A stretch of 19,742 nt of DNA. Origin: JBBTRN01 sp038065175. Its GTDB lineage: Bacteria; Patescibacteriota; Doudnabacteria; UBA920. The translations under genes were made by a program, and so were the position numbers. Positions 6,432-14,165 of this stretch are shown here, piece by piece. Location: the NCBI GenBank assembly GCA_038065175.1, contig JBBTRN010000038.1, forward strand, positions 1-19,742, read 5' to 3'. The notes under the pieces were generated by a model. It did no database searches, had not been told where the DNA came from, and saw only the letters and a list, made by a program, of their open reading frames with translations. How positions within the stretch are numbered: position 1 is the first letter of the stretch; the number at the start of each line of letters is the position of its first letter.

Positions 6432-6440
6432 ACCATAAGT

Positions 6441-7934
6441 ATGACCCCTAGACTTAAACAACCTTTCTCTTTGCTGGGAATTTTTTTATTAGCCGCGGCT
6501 GCGGCCTGGCTCGTACACCCGAAAGGCAGTAAAATTGATCTTCGGACAATAAAAATCCCCTATAACAAAGAATTCAGAATAAATCTAGGATTAGACCTTC
6601 AGGGTGGCTCGCATTTGGTCTATGAAGCCAAGTTGGACGGCATTGAGGAAAAAGACAGGCCGGAAGCCCTAGTGGGCATTCGCGATGTAATTGAAAAAAG
6701 AGTAAATAGTTTTGGGGTGAGCGAACCCCTGGTCGTGGCTTCCGGAAAAAACCGGATAATCGTTGAATTGCCGGGCATTAAAGACATTAACGAGGCAATT
6801 AAACAGATTGGCGAAACGCCGCATCTGGAATTTAGGACTTCTTCCGAAGCCCTGCAAAGCGCCACGCCCGATGAAAACGGCAACATTACTTTAGACGGCC
6901 TTGACCCCCTTTCCCAATGGGCAACAACCGGGCTTTCGGGAAAGCAGTTAAAAAGGGCGTCCGTAGACTTCCAACAGGGAGGCGGCATTTCAAACCAAGT
7001 GGTTGTAAGGCTGGAATTTAACGACGAGGGCAAAGAACTTTTCGCAAAAATTACTTCAGAAAACATGAGTAAACCTGTCGCGATTATCCTTGACGGGATA
7101 ATTTTAAGCGCCCCGGTCGTGCAAAGCGCCATAACCGACGGTATAGCGATTATTAGCGGTAATTTTTCGGCAGAGGAGGCAAAAATCCTAGTACGGCGGC
7201 TAAACAGCGGAGCGCTTCCCGTGCCCATAAGCCTTATTTCCCAACAAACAGTCGGCGCTACATTAGGCAAGGAATCAGTCCAAAAATCCGTGACCGCGGG
7301 TCTTATAGGCATGGTATTGATAGTTTTATTTATGGTAATATTTTACCGTTTCCCGGGCGTGCTCGCTTCGTTGGCGCTGTTTATTTACGCTTTAGTTGCT
7401 TTTTCGGTTTTTAAAATCGGCATATCTTTTACCGCGGTAATTCTCGCAGGCTTCTTCTTTTTTTTAAGCCTCACGGCAAATTCAAAATACGGCATTTTGG
7501 CAATATTAAGTTATTTGGCATTAATTTTTCTTGGCGCATTAAGCCCGGTAACACTCACATTGGCAGGGATCGCCGGCTTTATTTTATCTATTGGGATGGC
7601 TGTAGACGCGAATATCTTAATTTTTGAAAGGCTTAAAGAGGAGATCAGGGCAGGAAAAGAAATTACCAAAGCAGTGGAGGACGGTTTTGCGCGTGCTTGG
7701 CTGTCTATCCGCGATTCAAATGTTTCCAGCTTAATCACCTGCGCTATTTTATACTGGTTCGGCACTCCGTCAATAAAGGGTTTTGCGGTTACTTTGGCAA
7801 TCGGTATATTAATTTCCATGTTCACGGCCATTACTGTTACGCGCACGCTTTTAAAGGCGTTTGTGGGAAATAAAATCCTCTCGCACCCCTGGCTGTTTGG
7901 GGTAAGCAAGTCTAAACAAGAACCAACCGCTTAA
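6441..7934 (+). CDS. secD: Protein translocase subunit SecD
   Basis: SecD works with SecF in the membrane and uses the proton gradient to help complete export through SecYEG. The protein has 497 residues. An N-terminal helix (about 9-25) is followed by the signature NLGLDLQGGSHLVYE (48-62), the large periplasmic P1 region, then a C-terminal bundle with GIAGFILSIGMAVDANILIF (about 376-395) and FERLKEE. Compared with the usual layout there are roughly 40 extra hydrophobic residues at about 326-368, between the second helix region and the TLTLAGIAG motif, enough for one or two extra spans or a re-entrant segment. The ATG at 6441 is chosen over a TTG at 6375 because it directly precedes the SecD N-terminus and follows a promoter. 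The stop is TAA, one base before the second miniature element. Confidence 0.96.
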   Translation: MTPRLKQPFSLLGIFLLAAAAAWLVHPKGSKIDLRTIKIPYNKEFRINLGLDLQGGSHLVYEAKLDGIEEKDRPEALVGIRDVIEKRVNSFGVSEPLVVASGKNRIIVELPGIKDINEAIKQIGETPHLEFRTSSEALQSATPDENGNITLDGLDPLSQWATTGLSGKQLKRASVDFQQGGGISNQVVVRLEFNDEGKELFAKITSENMSKPVAIILDGIILSAPVVQSAITDGIAIISGNFSAEEAKILVRRLNSGALPVPISLISQQTVGATLGKESVQKSVTAGLIGMVLIVLFMVIFYRFPGVLASLALFIYALVAFSVFKIGISFTAVILAGFFFFLSLTANSKYGILAILSYLALIFLGALSPVTLTLAGIAGFILSIGMAVDANILIFERLKEEIRAGKEITKAVEDGFARAWLSIRDSNVSSLITCAILYWFGTPSIKGFAVTLAIGILISMFTAITVTRTLLKAFVGNKILSHPWLFGVSKSKQEPTA

Positions 7935-7935
7935 C

Positions 7936-8097
7936 GGGACTGTTGCCGAATACCATTTTTGCCCAAAACGAACTGTTTTGGCACAATGGCCAAAAAAATT
8001 TCTCCGTTTACCTTTCAGGTAAACATCAAAATTTATTTTGCCCATTCTGCTCAAACCATTTCATTTTGCATCAAAAAGCGTATTTGGCAACTGTCCC
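7936..8097 (+). mobile_element. Miniature inverted-repeat transposable element, copy 2 (162 bp)
   Basis: The ends are GGGACTGTTGCCGAATAC and, on the other strand, GGGACAGTTGCCAAATAC, an 18-bp inverted repeat with two mismatches. TTAAC is duplicated on both sides (7931-7935 and 8098-8102), extendable to CTTAAC on the left and right. The inside holds two perfect 7-bp hairpins: CCAAAAC/GTTTTGG (7963-7981) and GTTTACC/GGTAAAC (8006-8024). It lacks the 21-bp nested palindrome of copy 1. It lies between secD and secF, separating genes that are normally adjacent or overlapping. Confidence 0.85.
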
Positions 8098-8110
8098 TTA
8101 ACTACCCTCT

Positions 8111-8995
8111 ATGTTTCAAACACTCAAATACTACAAACTATGGTTTATAATGTCAGGCGCGATTTTAATTTTTGGTGTCGGCTCATTAAGTTTGTTTGGC
8201 CTTAACCTTGGGATAGATTTTACGGGCGGCAGCTTAATGGAGCTAAAATTTAAAGCTCCGTTTGAGCACGAGAATGTGAGGAAAGTTTTAGACCAAAAAA
8301 AGCTGGAAGGCTATAGCCTCCAATCCAGCGAAAACTTCGGCCTTATTATAAAAACTAAACCTTTGGAAAAAGCGGAATACGATTCAATAATTACAGAACT
8401 CAAATCACAGGCAGGGGATTTAGAAGAAGGGCAGTTTGAATCTATTGGCCCTGTAATTGGCGGCGAGCTTAAATTAAAAGCAATTTACCAGCTCATATTC
8501 GTTTCAGTGGGCATACTCGTGTATATTGGTTATGCTTTCAGAAAAGTAGCAAAGCCCGTAAGCCCCGTAAAATTCGGAATTGCCGCGATCATAGCCCTTT
8601 TCCACGACCTACTGTTTTTACTGGGAGTATTTTCGCTCCTTGGGCGATTCAAAGGTGTGGAAATTGACAGTATGTTCGTAACCGCCGTTTTGACAGTCTT
8701 AGGCTTCTCGGTTCACGACACGATTGTAGTTTTTGACAGGATTAGGGAAAACTTAAAAATTTTCGGGGGCCAAAGCATTGAATTCATTATTAACCACAGT
8801 ATTGCCCAGACAATAGTAAGGTCATTAAATACCAGCTTAACTGTGCTTTTTGTGCTGTTAGCCCTGCTTTTATTCGGAGGCGCTACAATCAAATACTTTA
8901 TTTTAGCCCTGTTTATTGGAATTATTGTCGGCACATATTCCTCAATTTTCATAGCAAGTCCGGTATTGTTTTTAATGCAAAAAAAGAGAGGTTGA
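8111..8995 (+). CDS. secF: Protein translocase subunit SecF
   Basis: Membrane partner of SecD in the SecDF export motor. The protein has 294 residues, a normal length. The N-terminal helix is followed by GLNLGIDFTGGSLMEL (the SecF form of the GGS signature). A short periplasmic domain comes next, then five helices with the conserved VLGFSVHDTIVVFDRIREN. The ATG at 8111 comes 13 bases after the right end of the miniature element. The TGA stop is followed at once by an in-frame TAA. No Shine-Dalgarno and no clear promoter lie between the element and the ATG. secF is therefore either transcribed through the element from the secD promoter or driven from sequence within it. A terminator follows at 9027. 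Confidence 0.96.
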   Translation: MFQTLKYYKLWFIMSGAILIFGVGSLSLFGLNLGIDFTGGSLMELKFKAPFEHENVRKVLDQKKLEGYSLQSSENFGLIIKTKPLEKAEYDSIITELKSQAGDLEEGQFESIGPVIGGELKLKAIYQLIFVSVGILVYIGYAFRKVAKPVSPVKFGIAAIIALFHDLLFLLGVFSLLGRFKGVEIDSMFVTAVLTVLGFSVHDTIVVFDRIRENLKIFGGQSIEFIINHSIAQTIVRSLNTSLTVLFVLLALLLFGGATIKYFILALFIGIIVGTYSSIFIASPVLFLMQKKRG

Positions 8996-9026
8996 TAACC
9001 GACTAAAAAATAATAAATTTTATTCT

Positions 9027-9057
9027 AAATCCTCTTATTTAAGAGGATTTTTAGTTT
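9027..9057 (+). terminator. Rho-independent terminator after secF
   Basis: AAATCCTCTT (9027-9036) pairs perfectly with AAGAGGATTT (9041-9050) across the loop ATTT, followed by TTAGTTT. It ends the secD-secF transcript. Confidence 0.8.
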
Positions 9058-9067
9058 AATTGGGCAT

Positions 9068-9096
9068 TTGACTAATAAAATATTTTGTGCTATAAT
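9068..9096 (+). promoter_or_regulatory. Strong sigma70-type promoter
   Basis: TTGACT (9068-9073), a 17-bp spacer and TATAAT (9091-9096). The predicted start is near 9103, giving a leader of about 50 nt before the ATG at 9153. This is the closest match to consensus in the window. Confidence 0.8.
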
Positions 9097-9152
9097 GTCG
9101 GAAATAAGTAAGGGTCAAATTTCTGGTACAGTTTACATTTCATGAGGTATTT

Positions 9153-10238
9153 ATGGGAATATTGGATACAATAATTCATAGCAAACAAACCGAAACTTTA
9201 AGGACGTTTAATCCTGAAAGCATTGTAGACGATATATTAGCAATCCTAAAGGAACGGGAAAAGCAGATATTAATAAAACGCTACGGCCTTAAAAACAGTG
9301 AGGTAAAAACTCTGGCATCGATTGGCCTTGAGCATGGTTTAACGCGCGAAAGAGTAAGGCAAATAGAAAAGGATTTAGTCAAGCAACTGCGTAAGAGCGG
9401 AAGGTCACATGTTGGGCTCGGCACGGTTAGGGAATTATTGCTCGGGACCATCAATGAGCACGGCAAGGTAATGGCCGAAGATCTTTTACTTAAAAGTATG
9501 GGCATTAAAGCTGAAAGCGACAGGAACGCCATAATTTTTATTTTGAATTTAATTGAAGATGTCGACAGCTATTTGCACGAAAATTACAAAAAATGCTGGT
9601 CCACAATAGCTTTTAATAAGCAATTTTTATCCGATTTTACTCTGGAAGCGCAAAAGCTTTTAGAAGGCTCGAGCAAGCCTATAAAGGAAGGGGATTTTTT
9701 GGAAAGATTCTCTGAAACCGATTTTTTTAAAAAAAATACGCAGGAATTAACCCAAAAAGTTGTTTTAAACTTTTTGGATTTGGCCCATAGGATAGAAAAA
9801 AATGTGTTCGGACACTGGGGTCTAAGCACATCAAAACAAATTGTGCCCAAAGATGTCGGGGATAAGGCATATTTGGTTCTTAAGGAGCATGGAAAGCCGG
9901 AACACTATTCAACTATCACGGAAATGATAAACAAAGCAGCTTTTGACAACCGTACTGCATACAAGGAGACCGTGCATAATGAATTAATAAAAGACCGACG
10001 GTTCATTTTAATTGGCCGGGGAATTTACGCGCTGGACGAGTGGGGTTTTAAGCCTGGAGTAGTGTCCGACGTAATAAAAGAAATCCTTTCCGAAGCGGGA
10101 AAGCCTTTGCCTAAGGATAAAATTATAGAAGCGGTGCTAAAACGCAGGCAGGTTAAGAAAAATACCATATTGGTGGGCCTTTCCAACAAGAAACTATTCA
10201 GGAAAGTGGATAAAAACTTATATGACTTAGCTTCGTAA
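9153..10238 (+). CDS. Sigma-region-4 / HARE-type winged-helix transcription regulator
   Basis: The protein has 361 residues. Residues 28-82 form a sigma70 region 4 helix-turn-helix: ILKEREKQILIKRYGL, then the recognition segment LTRERVRQIEKDLVKQLR, which would contact the -35 element or RNA polymerase. There is no region 2, so it is not a complete sigma factor. A helical middle part follows, and about residues 237-300 read as a HARE-HTH winged helix (HYSTITEMINKA ... LIGRGIYALDEWGF), as in the RNA polymerase delta subunit. A second similar wing appears near the end (GKPLPKDKIIEAVLKRRQ ... KNLYDLAS). It probably modulates RNA polymerase. GAGGT at 9144-9148 makes it one of the few plus-strand genes with a possible Shine-Dalgarno. 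It is transcribed from its own strong promoter. Confidence 0.82.
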   Translation: MGILDTIIHSKQTETLRTFNPESIVDDILAILKEREKQILIKRYGLKNSEVKTLASIGLEHGLTRERVRQIEKDLVKQLRKSGRSHVGLGTVRELLLGTINEHGKVMAEDLLLKSMGIKAESDRNAIIFILNLIEDVDSYLHENYKKCWSTIAFNKQFLSDFTLEAQKLLEGSSKPIKEGDFLERFSETDFFKKNTQELTQKVVLNFLDLAHRIEKNVFGHWGLSTSKQIVPKDVGDKAYLVLKEHGKPEHYSTITEMINKAAFDNRTAYKETVHNELIKDRRFILIGRGIYALDEWGFKPGVVSDVIKEILSEAGKPLPKDKIIEAVLKRRQVKKNTILVGLSNKKLFRKVDKNLYDLAS

Positions 10239-10307
10239 TTAGGGGTCATTTCGTTGATTAAGGTCTTTGTCGCATTCCCAAATTCAATGTTTTTTTAAGA
10301 AACAAAA

Positions 10308-11657
10308 ATGGACATATTGAGTTCATCCATACCGGATTTAATAGTAATATTCAGGCTTGCATATCGATTTATTTTCGAATATTACGGCTGGGTGATTTTT
10401 GTAATCGGGGTACTGTATTTGCTTTGGAGAACCTATCTTTTGGAAATTCAGCACCAGTATGTCCGCTCCCATAAATATATTTTTTTCCAGATTAGGGTGC
10501 CAAAAGACAACCTCACCAGCACCCTGGCCGTTGAGACGATTTTTGCGCAGCTGCATTCTTTGCATGTGTCAAAAACCTTCGCTGAAAAATTCGTGGAAGG
10601 CCACATTCAACTTTGGTACAGCCTGGAAGTGATTAGTATGGGAGGCAAAGTTTCATTTATTATCCGCCTTCCGGAAAGAATGCGTCATGTTGTAGAGTCC
10701 GCGTTTTATGCCCATTATCCGCAGGCTGAAATCACCGAAGTGGCCGACTATATGGAAAATTTTAACTACGATCCGGACGATCCAAATTGCCCTTACGAAA
10801 TCTTTGGCACAGAATGGAAATTAGCCCAAGACGATGTAATTCCCATTAAAACTTATAAGGAATTTGAACATCCGGCGGCGGAAGAAACGGTTATTGACCC
10901 GCTGGCCAATTTTTTTGAAGGTATGGCGACAATGGAACCGCACGAATTTTTTGGCACGCAAATTATTATCCAGCCGCTTGCCGACGAAGAATGGATGCCG
11001 CGCGGCGAGAAAAAGGTAAAAGAACTAATCGGCGCCGAACCTGAACACGATTTGAAATTCAGAGATGCTTTTTTGTATCCGGTAAATAAATTTTCCAAAT
11101 TCAGCTACAAGGAAACCATACTCGGGAGCGCGCAGGCCCACGCTCCGGACCCGCAGCTTCAGAAACAGAGAACCAATTGGCTTAACATGACTGAAGGCGA
11201 AAAAGAACGGGTTACTTATATAGAAAAAAAGATTAGCAAAGCAGGTTATAAAACCAAAATTCGGTTTCTATATATTGCGCCTAAAGACAAATTCGATGTC
11301 AGCAAAAAAAGCATAATTACCGGAGCCTACAGACCTTTGGCAAACCCTATGATAAACAAAATAAAGCCGGATGTCGGCCACACCTGGACTGCGGTGGACT
11401 ACGCAATTTCAAGAACTTTAGAAAAGCCCTATTTAGATTGGCATCTTAAATACAAAAAACGGAACATTTTTAAAGGCTACAAAAACAGGGACATTCATAT
11501 TGGCCTTCATATGTTTATACTAAACATTGAAGAAATCGCCACCCTTTACCATTTTCCAATTACCACAAAAACCACAACTGTCTCAACTTCCATAGAACGC
11601 ACGGAGAGCAAAAAATCCCAGCCCCCGGTTAATTTACCCATAATTGAACAAAATTAA
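10308..11657 (+). CDS. Membrane-anchored protein paired with a VirD4-like ATPase
   Basis: The protein has 449 residues. One transmembrane helix lies near residues 21-44 (FIFEYYGWVIFVIGVLYLLW), followed by a large, probably cytoplasmic, mixed alpha/beta part with no catalytic motif I can name. The first soluble block (FFQIRVPKDN ... SVEVISMGGKVSF-like strand, LPERMRHVVESAFYAHYPQA) looks like a compact alpha/beta domain. The C-terminus is polar. It is 149 bp upstream of the ATPase gene. In my recollection this pair recurs in Patescibacteria genomes, usually as hypothetical plus type IV secretion DNA-binding protein. A role as membrane anchor and adaptor for that ATPase is inferred from context, since the ATPase lacks the N-terminal spans of classical VirD4. 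There is no Shine-Dalgarno before the ATG. Confidence 0.75.
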   Translation: MDILSSSIPDLIVIFRLAYRFIFEYYGWVIFVIGVLYLLWRTYLLEIQHQYVRSHKYIFFQIRVPKDNLTSTLAVETIFAQLHSLHVSKTFAEKFVEGHIQLWYSLEVISMGGKVSFIIRLPERMRHVVESAFYAHYPQAEITEVADYMENFNYDPDDPNCPYEIFGTEWKLAQDDVIPIKTYKEFEHPAAEETVIDPLANFFEGMATMEPHEFFGTQIIIQPLADEEWMPRGEKKVKELIGAEPEHDLKFRDAFLYPVNKFSKFSYKETILGSAQAHAPDPQLQKQRTNWLNMTEGEKERVTYIEKKISKAGYKTKIRFLYIAPKDKFDVSKKSIITGAYRPLANPMINKIKPDVGHTWTAVDYAISRTLEKPYLDWHLKYKKRNIFKGYKNRDIHIGLHMFILNIEEIATLYHFPITTKTTTVSTSIERTESKKSQPPVNLPIIEQN

Positions 11658-11729
11658 CATAACCCGTAAAGATTACAAAATTACACCTACTGTGCTTTTA
11701 CAATTTTGTCAATTTTATTATTTTTGTGG

Positions 11730-11770
11730 TTCGACTTGACTCACCACCTAGCCACCGTGAGCTTGTCGAA
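11730..11770. repeat. REP-like interrupted palindrome flanked by direct repeats
   Basis: TTCGACTTGACTCAC (11730-11744) is nearly complementary to GTGAGCTTGTCGAA (11757-11770). The 10-bp direct repeat TTTTGTCAAT flanks it at 11704-11713 and 11779-11788. It occupies most of the 148-bp gap before the ATPase gene. TTCGACAAGCTCAC-type palindromes are widespread small dispersed repeats in bacteria; whether this one is multicopy in this genome cannot be seen here. Confidence 0.6.
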
Positions 11771-11805
11771 TCGGTCATTTTTGTCAATAACACCATAAAC
11801 CACTG

Positions 11806-13587
11806 ATGATAAACAACAAAGAAGTAATAACCCTTTTCGCTAAAACCAACTTTCGCAACAAGGAAGTGGCTTTTGGCATAAAAACCGACGACCGACGCCG
11901 GCACATGTATTTAATGGGGAAGACCGGCATGGGCAAAACCACCATGATGGAAAATATGGTAATCCAGGATATAAAAAATGGCCACGGCGTTTGCTTTATT
12001 GACCCGCATGGCGATTCAGTCGCCAGGATTTTAAATTCAGTGCCCTCAAGCAGGATCAACGATGTTATTTATTTTAATCCCGCGGACTTAGAGCACCCGA
12101 TTGCCTTTAATATTTTAGAGTCTGTTGACCCGAGGTACAAGCATTTGGTAGCCTCTGGCCTCATGGGCGTTTTTACCAAAATTTGGGCTAATGTCTGGTC
12201 TGCCAGGATGGAATATATATTGAATAATACCATCCTTGCGCTTTTAGAGAGCCCGGGCAATACCCTTTTAGGGATTACCAGAATGTATGTCGATAAACAA
12301 TATCGGAAAAAAATCATCGACAATGTTAAAGACCCTGTGGTCAGAACATTCTGGACCGATGAATACGCGAACTATAACGAAAAATACAGAACCGAGGCCA
12401 TAGCGCCAATCCAAAACAAAGTCGGGCAATTTTTATCGTCATCGATCGTAAGAAACATAGTTGGCCAGCCAAAAAGCACAATAGATTTGCGGGAGCTGAT
12501 GGATGCGCAAAAAATCCTGATCGTGGACATTTCCAAAGGAAAAGTCGGGGAAGACAACGCCGCGCTTTTAGGCGCCATGATAATTACAAAAATCCAACTA
12601 GCCGCGCTTTCCAGAGCGAATGTGACGGAAAGCGAACGCAAGGATTTTTATTTGTACGTGGACGAATTCCAAAATTTTGCCACCGACAGTTTTGCCACGA
12701 TTTTGAGCGAAGCCAGGAAGTACCGCTTAAACTTAATAGTCGGCCACCAATACATCGCCCAGCTGGAACAGGACAAAAACACCAAAGTTCGCGACGCTAT
12801 TTTTGGCAATGTTGGAACTATGGTAATGTTCAGAATAGGCGCCGCGGACGCGGAATATTTGGAAACCGAATTTGAGCCTATTTTTACGCCGAACGATTTG
12901 GTAAATTTACCGAGATACAACATTATTTTAAAATTAATGATAAACGGGGTGGCTTCCGACCCCTTCTCCGCCGTCACCCTCTCGCCAGAGGCAAAAGACT
13001 TAACAGACAACAGGGAAAAAATCATTAATATTTCCAGGGAGCGGTATACCAATCCGGCTAATATGGTGGAAGAGAAAATTGCCCGGTGGATGGGTTCGGA
13101 TTACCATAGGGAGGCCGCCATATTAATTGGCCAGCACACGGAAGAAGAACTGGAAAATGACGAAAACACTACGGCATTTGAAAAAATAATTGAGGAAAAA
13201 ATTGAATCCCCTGTGAATTTGGAACCGGTTAAGGCTATAAAACCAGTCGATATTCCTCTGCCTAAGCCGGTTATTCGCGAGCAAAAGGACGGCAGGCCAA
13301 GGCAGGAAAAACGGCGTAATGACCAGCAACACCGGAATAATTCCCAAAGAAAATTCGGGCAAAAGCCGAGGTATAGCGAGCAAAAAAAAGAAAATCCGGT
13401 TTGGAGAACCGTGCAAAATTTGCAAGTTGCCAAGGCAAAGGAAGAACTTGAGAGGCTGGACAAGCATTTAAACGGTTTGGATAAGAGCCTTTCACAACAG
13501 ATCCAGAAAGCAAAACCGGATAATACAGAGCAGGCGAAAATAGTCTTAAAACCCGGTGAAACCCACGCAATGAATTTTTTTGAATAA
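11806..13587 (+). CDS. VirD4/TraG-like type IV coupling ATPase
   Basis: The protein has 593 residues and belongs to the VirD4/TraD/HerA group of hexameric ATPases that pump DNA or protein through membranes. Walker A is GKTGMGKTT at about 38-46. Walker B with catalytic Glu is FYLYVDEFQNF at about 281-291, followed by LSEARKYRLNLIVGHQY with the sensor-type region. CFIDPHGD and IYFNPADLEHPIAFNIL are typical of the group. There is no N-terminal membrane span, unlike classical VirD4; the upstream neighbour supplies one. The last 150 residues are charged, Gln/Lys/Arg-rich and end in a coiled-coil-like helix. No relaxase, mating-pair genes or pilus genes are visible, so a self-transmissible element is not indicated. 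A housekeeping DNA uptake, pilus or secretion role is as likely. Confidence 0.9.
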   Translation: MINNKEVITLFAKTNFRNKEVAFGIKTDDRRRHMYLMGKTGMGKTTMMENMVIQDIKNGHGVCFIDPHGDSVARILNSVPSSRINDVIYFNPADLEHPIAFNILESVDPRYKHLVASGLMGVFTKIWANVWSARMEYILNNTILALLESPGNTLLGITRMYVDKQYRKKIIDNVKDPVVRTFWTDEYANYNEKYRTEAIAPIQNKVGQFLSSSIVRNIVGQPKSTIDLRELMDAQKILIVDISKGKVGEDNAALLGAMIITKIQLAALSRANVTESERKDFYLYVDEFQNFATDSFATILSEARKYRLNLIVGHQYIAQLEQDKNTKVRDAIFGNVGTMVMFRIGAADAEYLETEFEPIFTPNDLVNLPRYNIILKLMINGVASDPFSAVTLSPEAKDLTDNREKIINISRERYTNPANMVEEKIARWMGSDYHREAAILIGQHTEEELENDENTTAFEKIIEEKIESPVNLEPVKAIKPVDIPLPKPVIREQKDGRPRQEKRRNDQQHRNNSQRKFGQKPRYSEQKKENPVWRTVQNLQVAKAKEELERLDKHLNGLDKSLSQQIQKAKPDNTEQAKIVLKPGETHAMNFFE

Positions 13588-13611
13588 AATTAATTAAATA
13601 ATCCTAAAAAT

Positions 13612-14109
13612 ATGTTCTCTCAAAACCACAAAAAATTTATATACTTAATTTTCGGCTTAATAATAGTTATTTCGGTATTTTTGCTTTTTGGCGACAGCCT
13701 TAAACGCGAACAGCCAAGCGAAAGCCTAAACAAATTTAGCGGCATTAGCGCAAAAGTGGCTGTAGAAACCATAGACAATACAACCCTCCCGGAGTTATTG
13801 CCAAAAAATTTACCCTTGGAGGAAGGGGTAGAAATCCAGCGAAATGAAATAGTCAGGGTATTAAATTCAAAAGAAACCCAGTATGTGCGTAAGTACGTTT
13901 CAAAACTCACAGTTGATGAAAATATAGAAATTTATAATAAATATCTTAAGGATAATAGTTGGAAAATAAAAACCGCGCTCGTGGAGCCCGGAAAGTCTGC
14001 AGGAATACTCGCTGAGAAACAAGACCAAGCTGGCCTGCTTCAAATATCAATAGCTAAAAATGAAATTACCAGTGAAGTGACCGTGGAGTTGGTGATAGTT
14101 ACAAGATAA
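13612..14109 (+). CDS. Single-span membrane-anchored small protein of unknown function
   Basis: The protein has 165 residues. A hydrophobic helix near residues 9-27 (FIYLIFGLIIVISVFLLFG) acts as an uncleaved anchor or signal; no lipobox cysteine is present. The extracytoplasmic part contains LPELLPKNLPLEEGVEI, then a folded domain with LTVDENIEIYNKYLKDNSW followed by strands to the end. This arrangement (entry strand, helix ending in GW/SW, then beta strands carrying an aromatic/Lys pattern) is common in small exported proteins of CPR and Chloroflexi-type bacteria. I cannot name a family with certainty. It begins 24 bp after the ATPase stop and precedes a strong terminator, so it is probably the last gene of the 10308-14109 transcript and a candidate component of the same machine. 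There is no Shine-Dalgarno. Confidence 0.75.
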   Translation: MFSQNHKKFIYLIFGLIIVISVFLLFGDSLKREQPSESLNKFSGISAKVAVETIDNTTLPELLPKNLPLEEGVEIQRNEIVRVLNSKETQYVRKYVSKLTVDENIEIYNKYLKDNSWKIKTALVEPGKSAGILAEKQDQAGLLQISIAKNEITSEVTVELVIVTR

Positions 14110-14120
14110 ATAAAAGGTTT

Positions 14121-14157
14121 AGCGGCAGACGTTACGGAACGTCTGCCGCTTTTGATT
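14121..14157 (+). terminator. Strong terminator with perfect 13-bp stem between converging genes
   Basis: AGCGGCAGACGTT (14121-14133) pairs perfectly with AACGTCTGCCGCT (14138-14150) across the loop ACGG, followed by TTTGATTT. The minus-strand gene ends only 15 bases beyond it, so it may stop both transcripts. The T run is better on the plus side. Confidence 0.9.
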
Positions 14158-14165
14158 TGCCATGT

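Noticed and set aside
6375..6440. SecD starting at the TTG at 6375
   Set aside because: It adds 22 residues unlike SecD and would place the start upstream of the likely promoter; the ATG at 6441 directly precedes the conserved N-terminal helix.
10308..14109. Integrative conjugative element
   Set aside because: Only the VirD4-like ATPase suggests transfer; no relaxase, integrase, attachment sites or mating-pair genes are visible.
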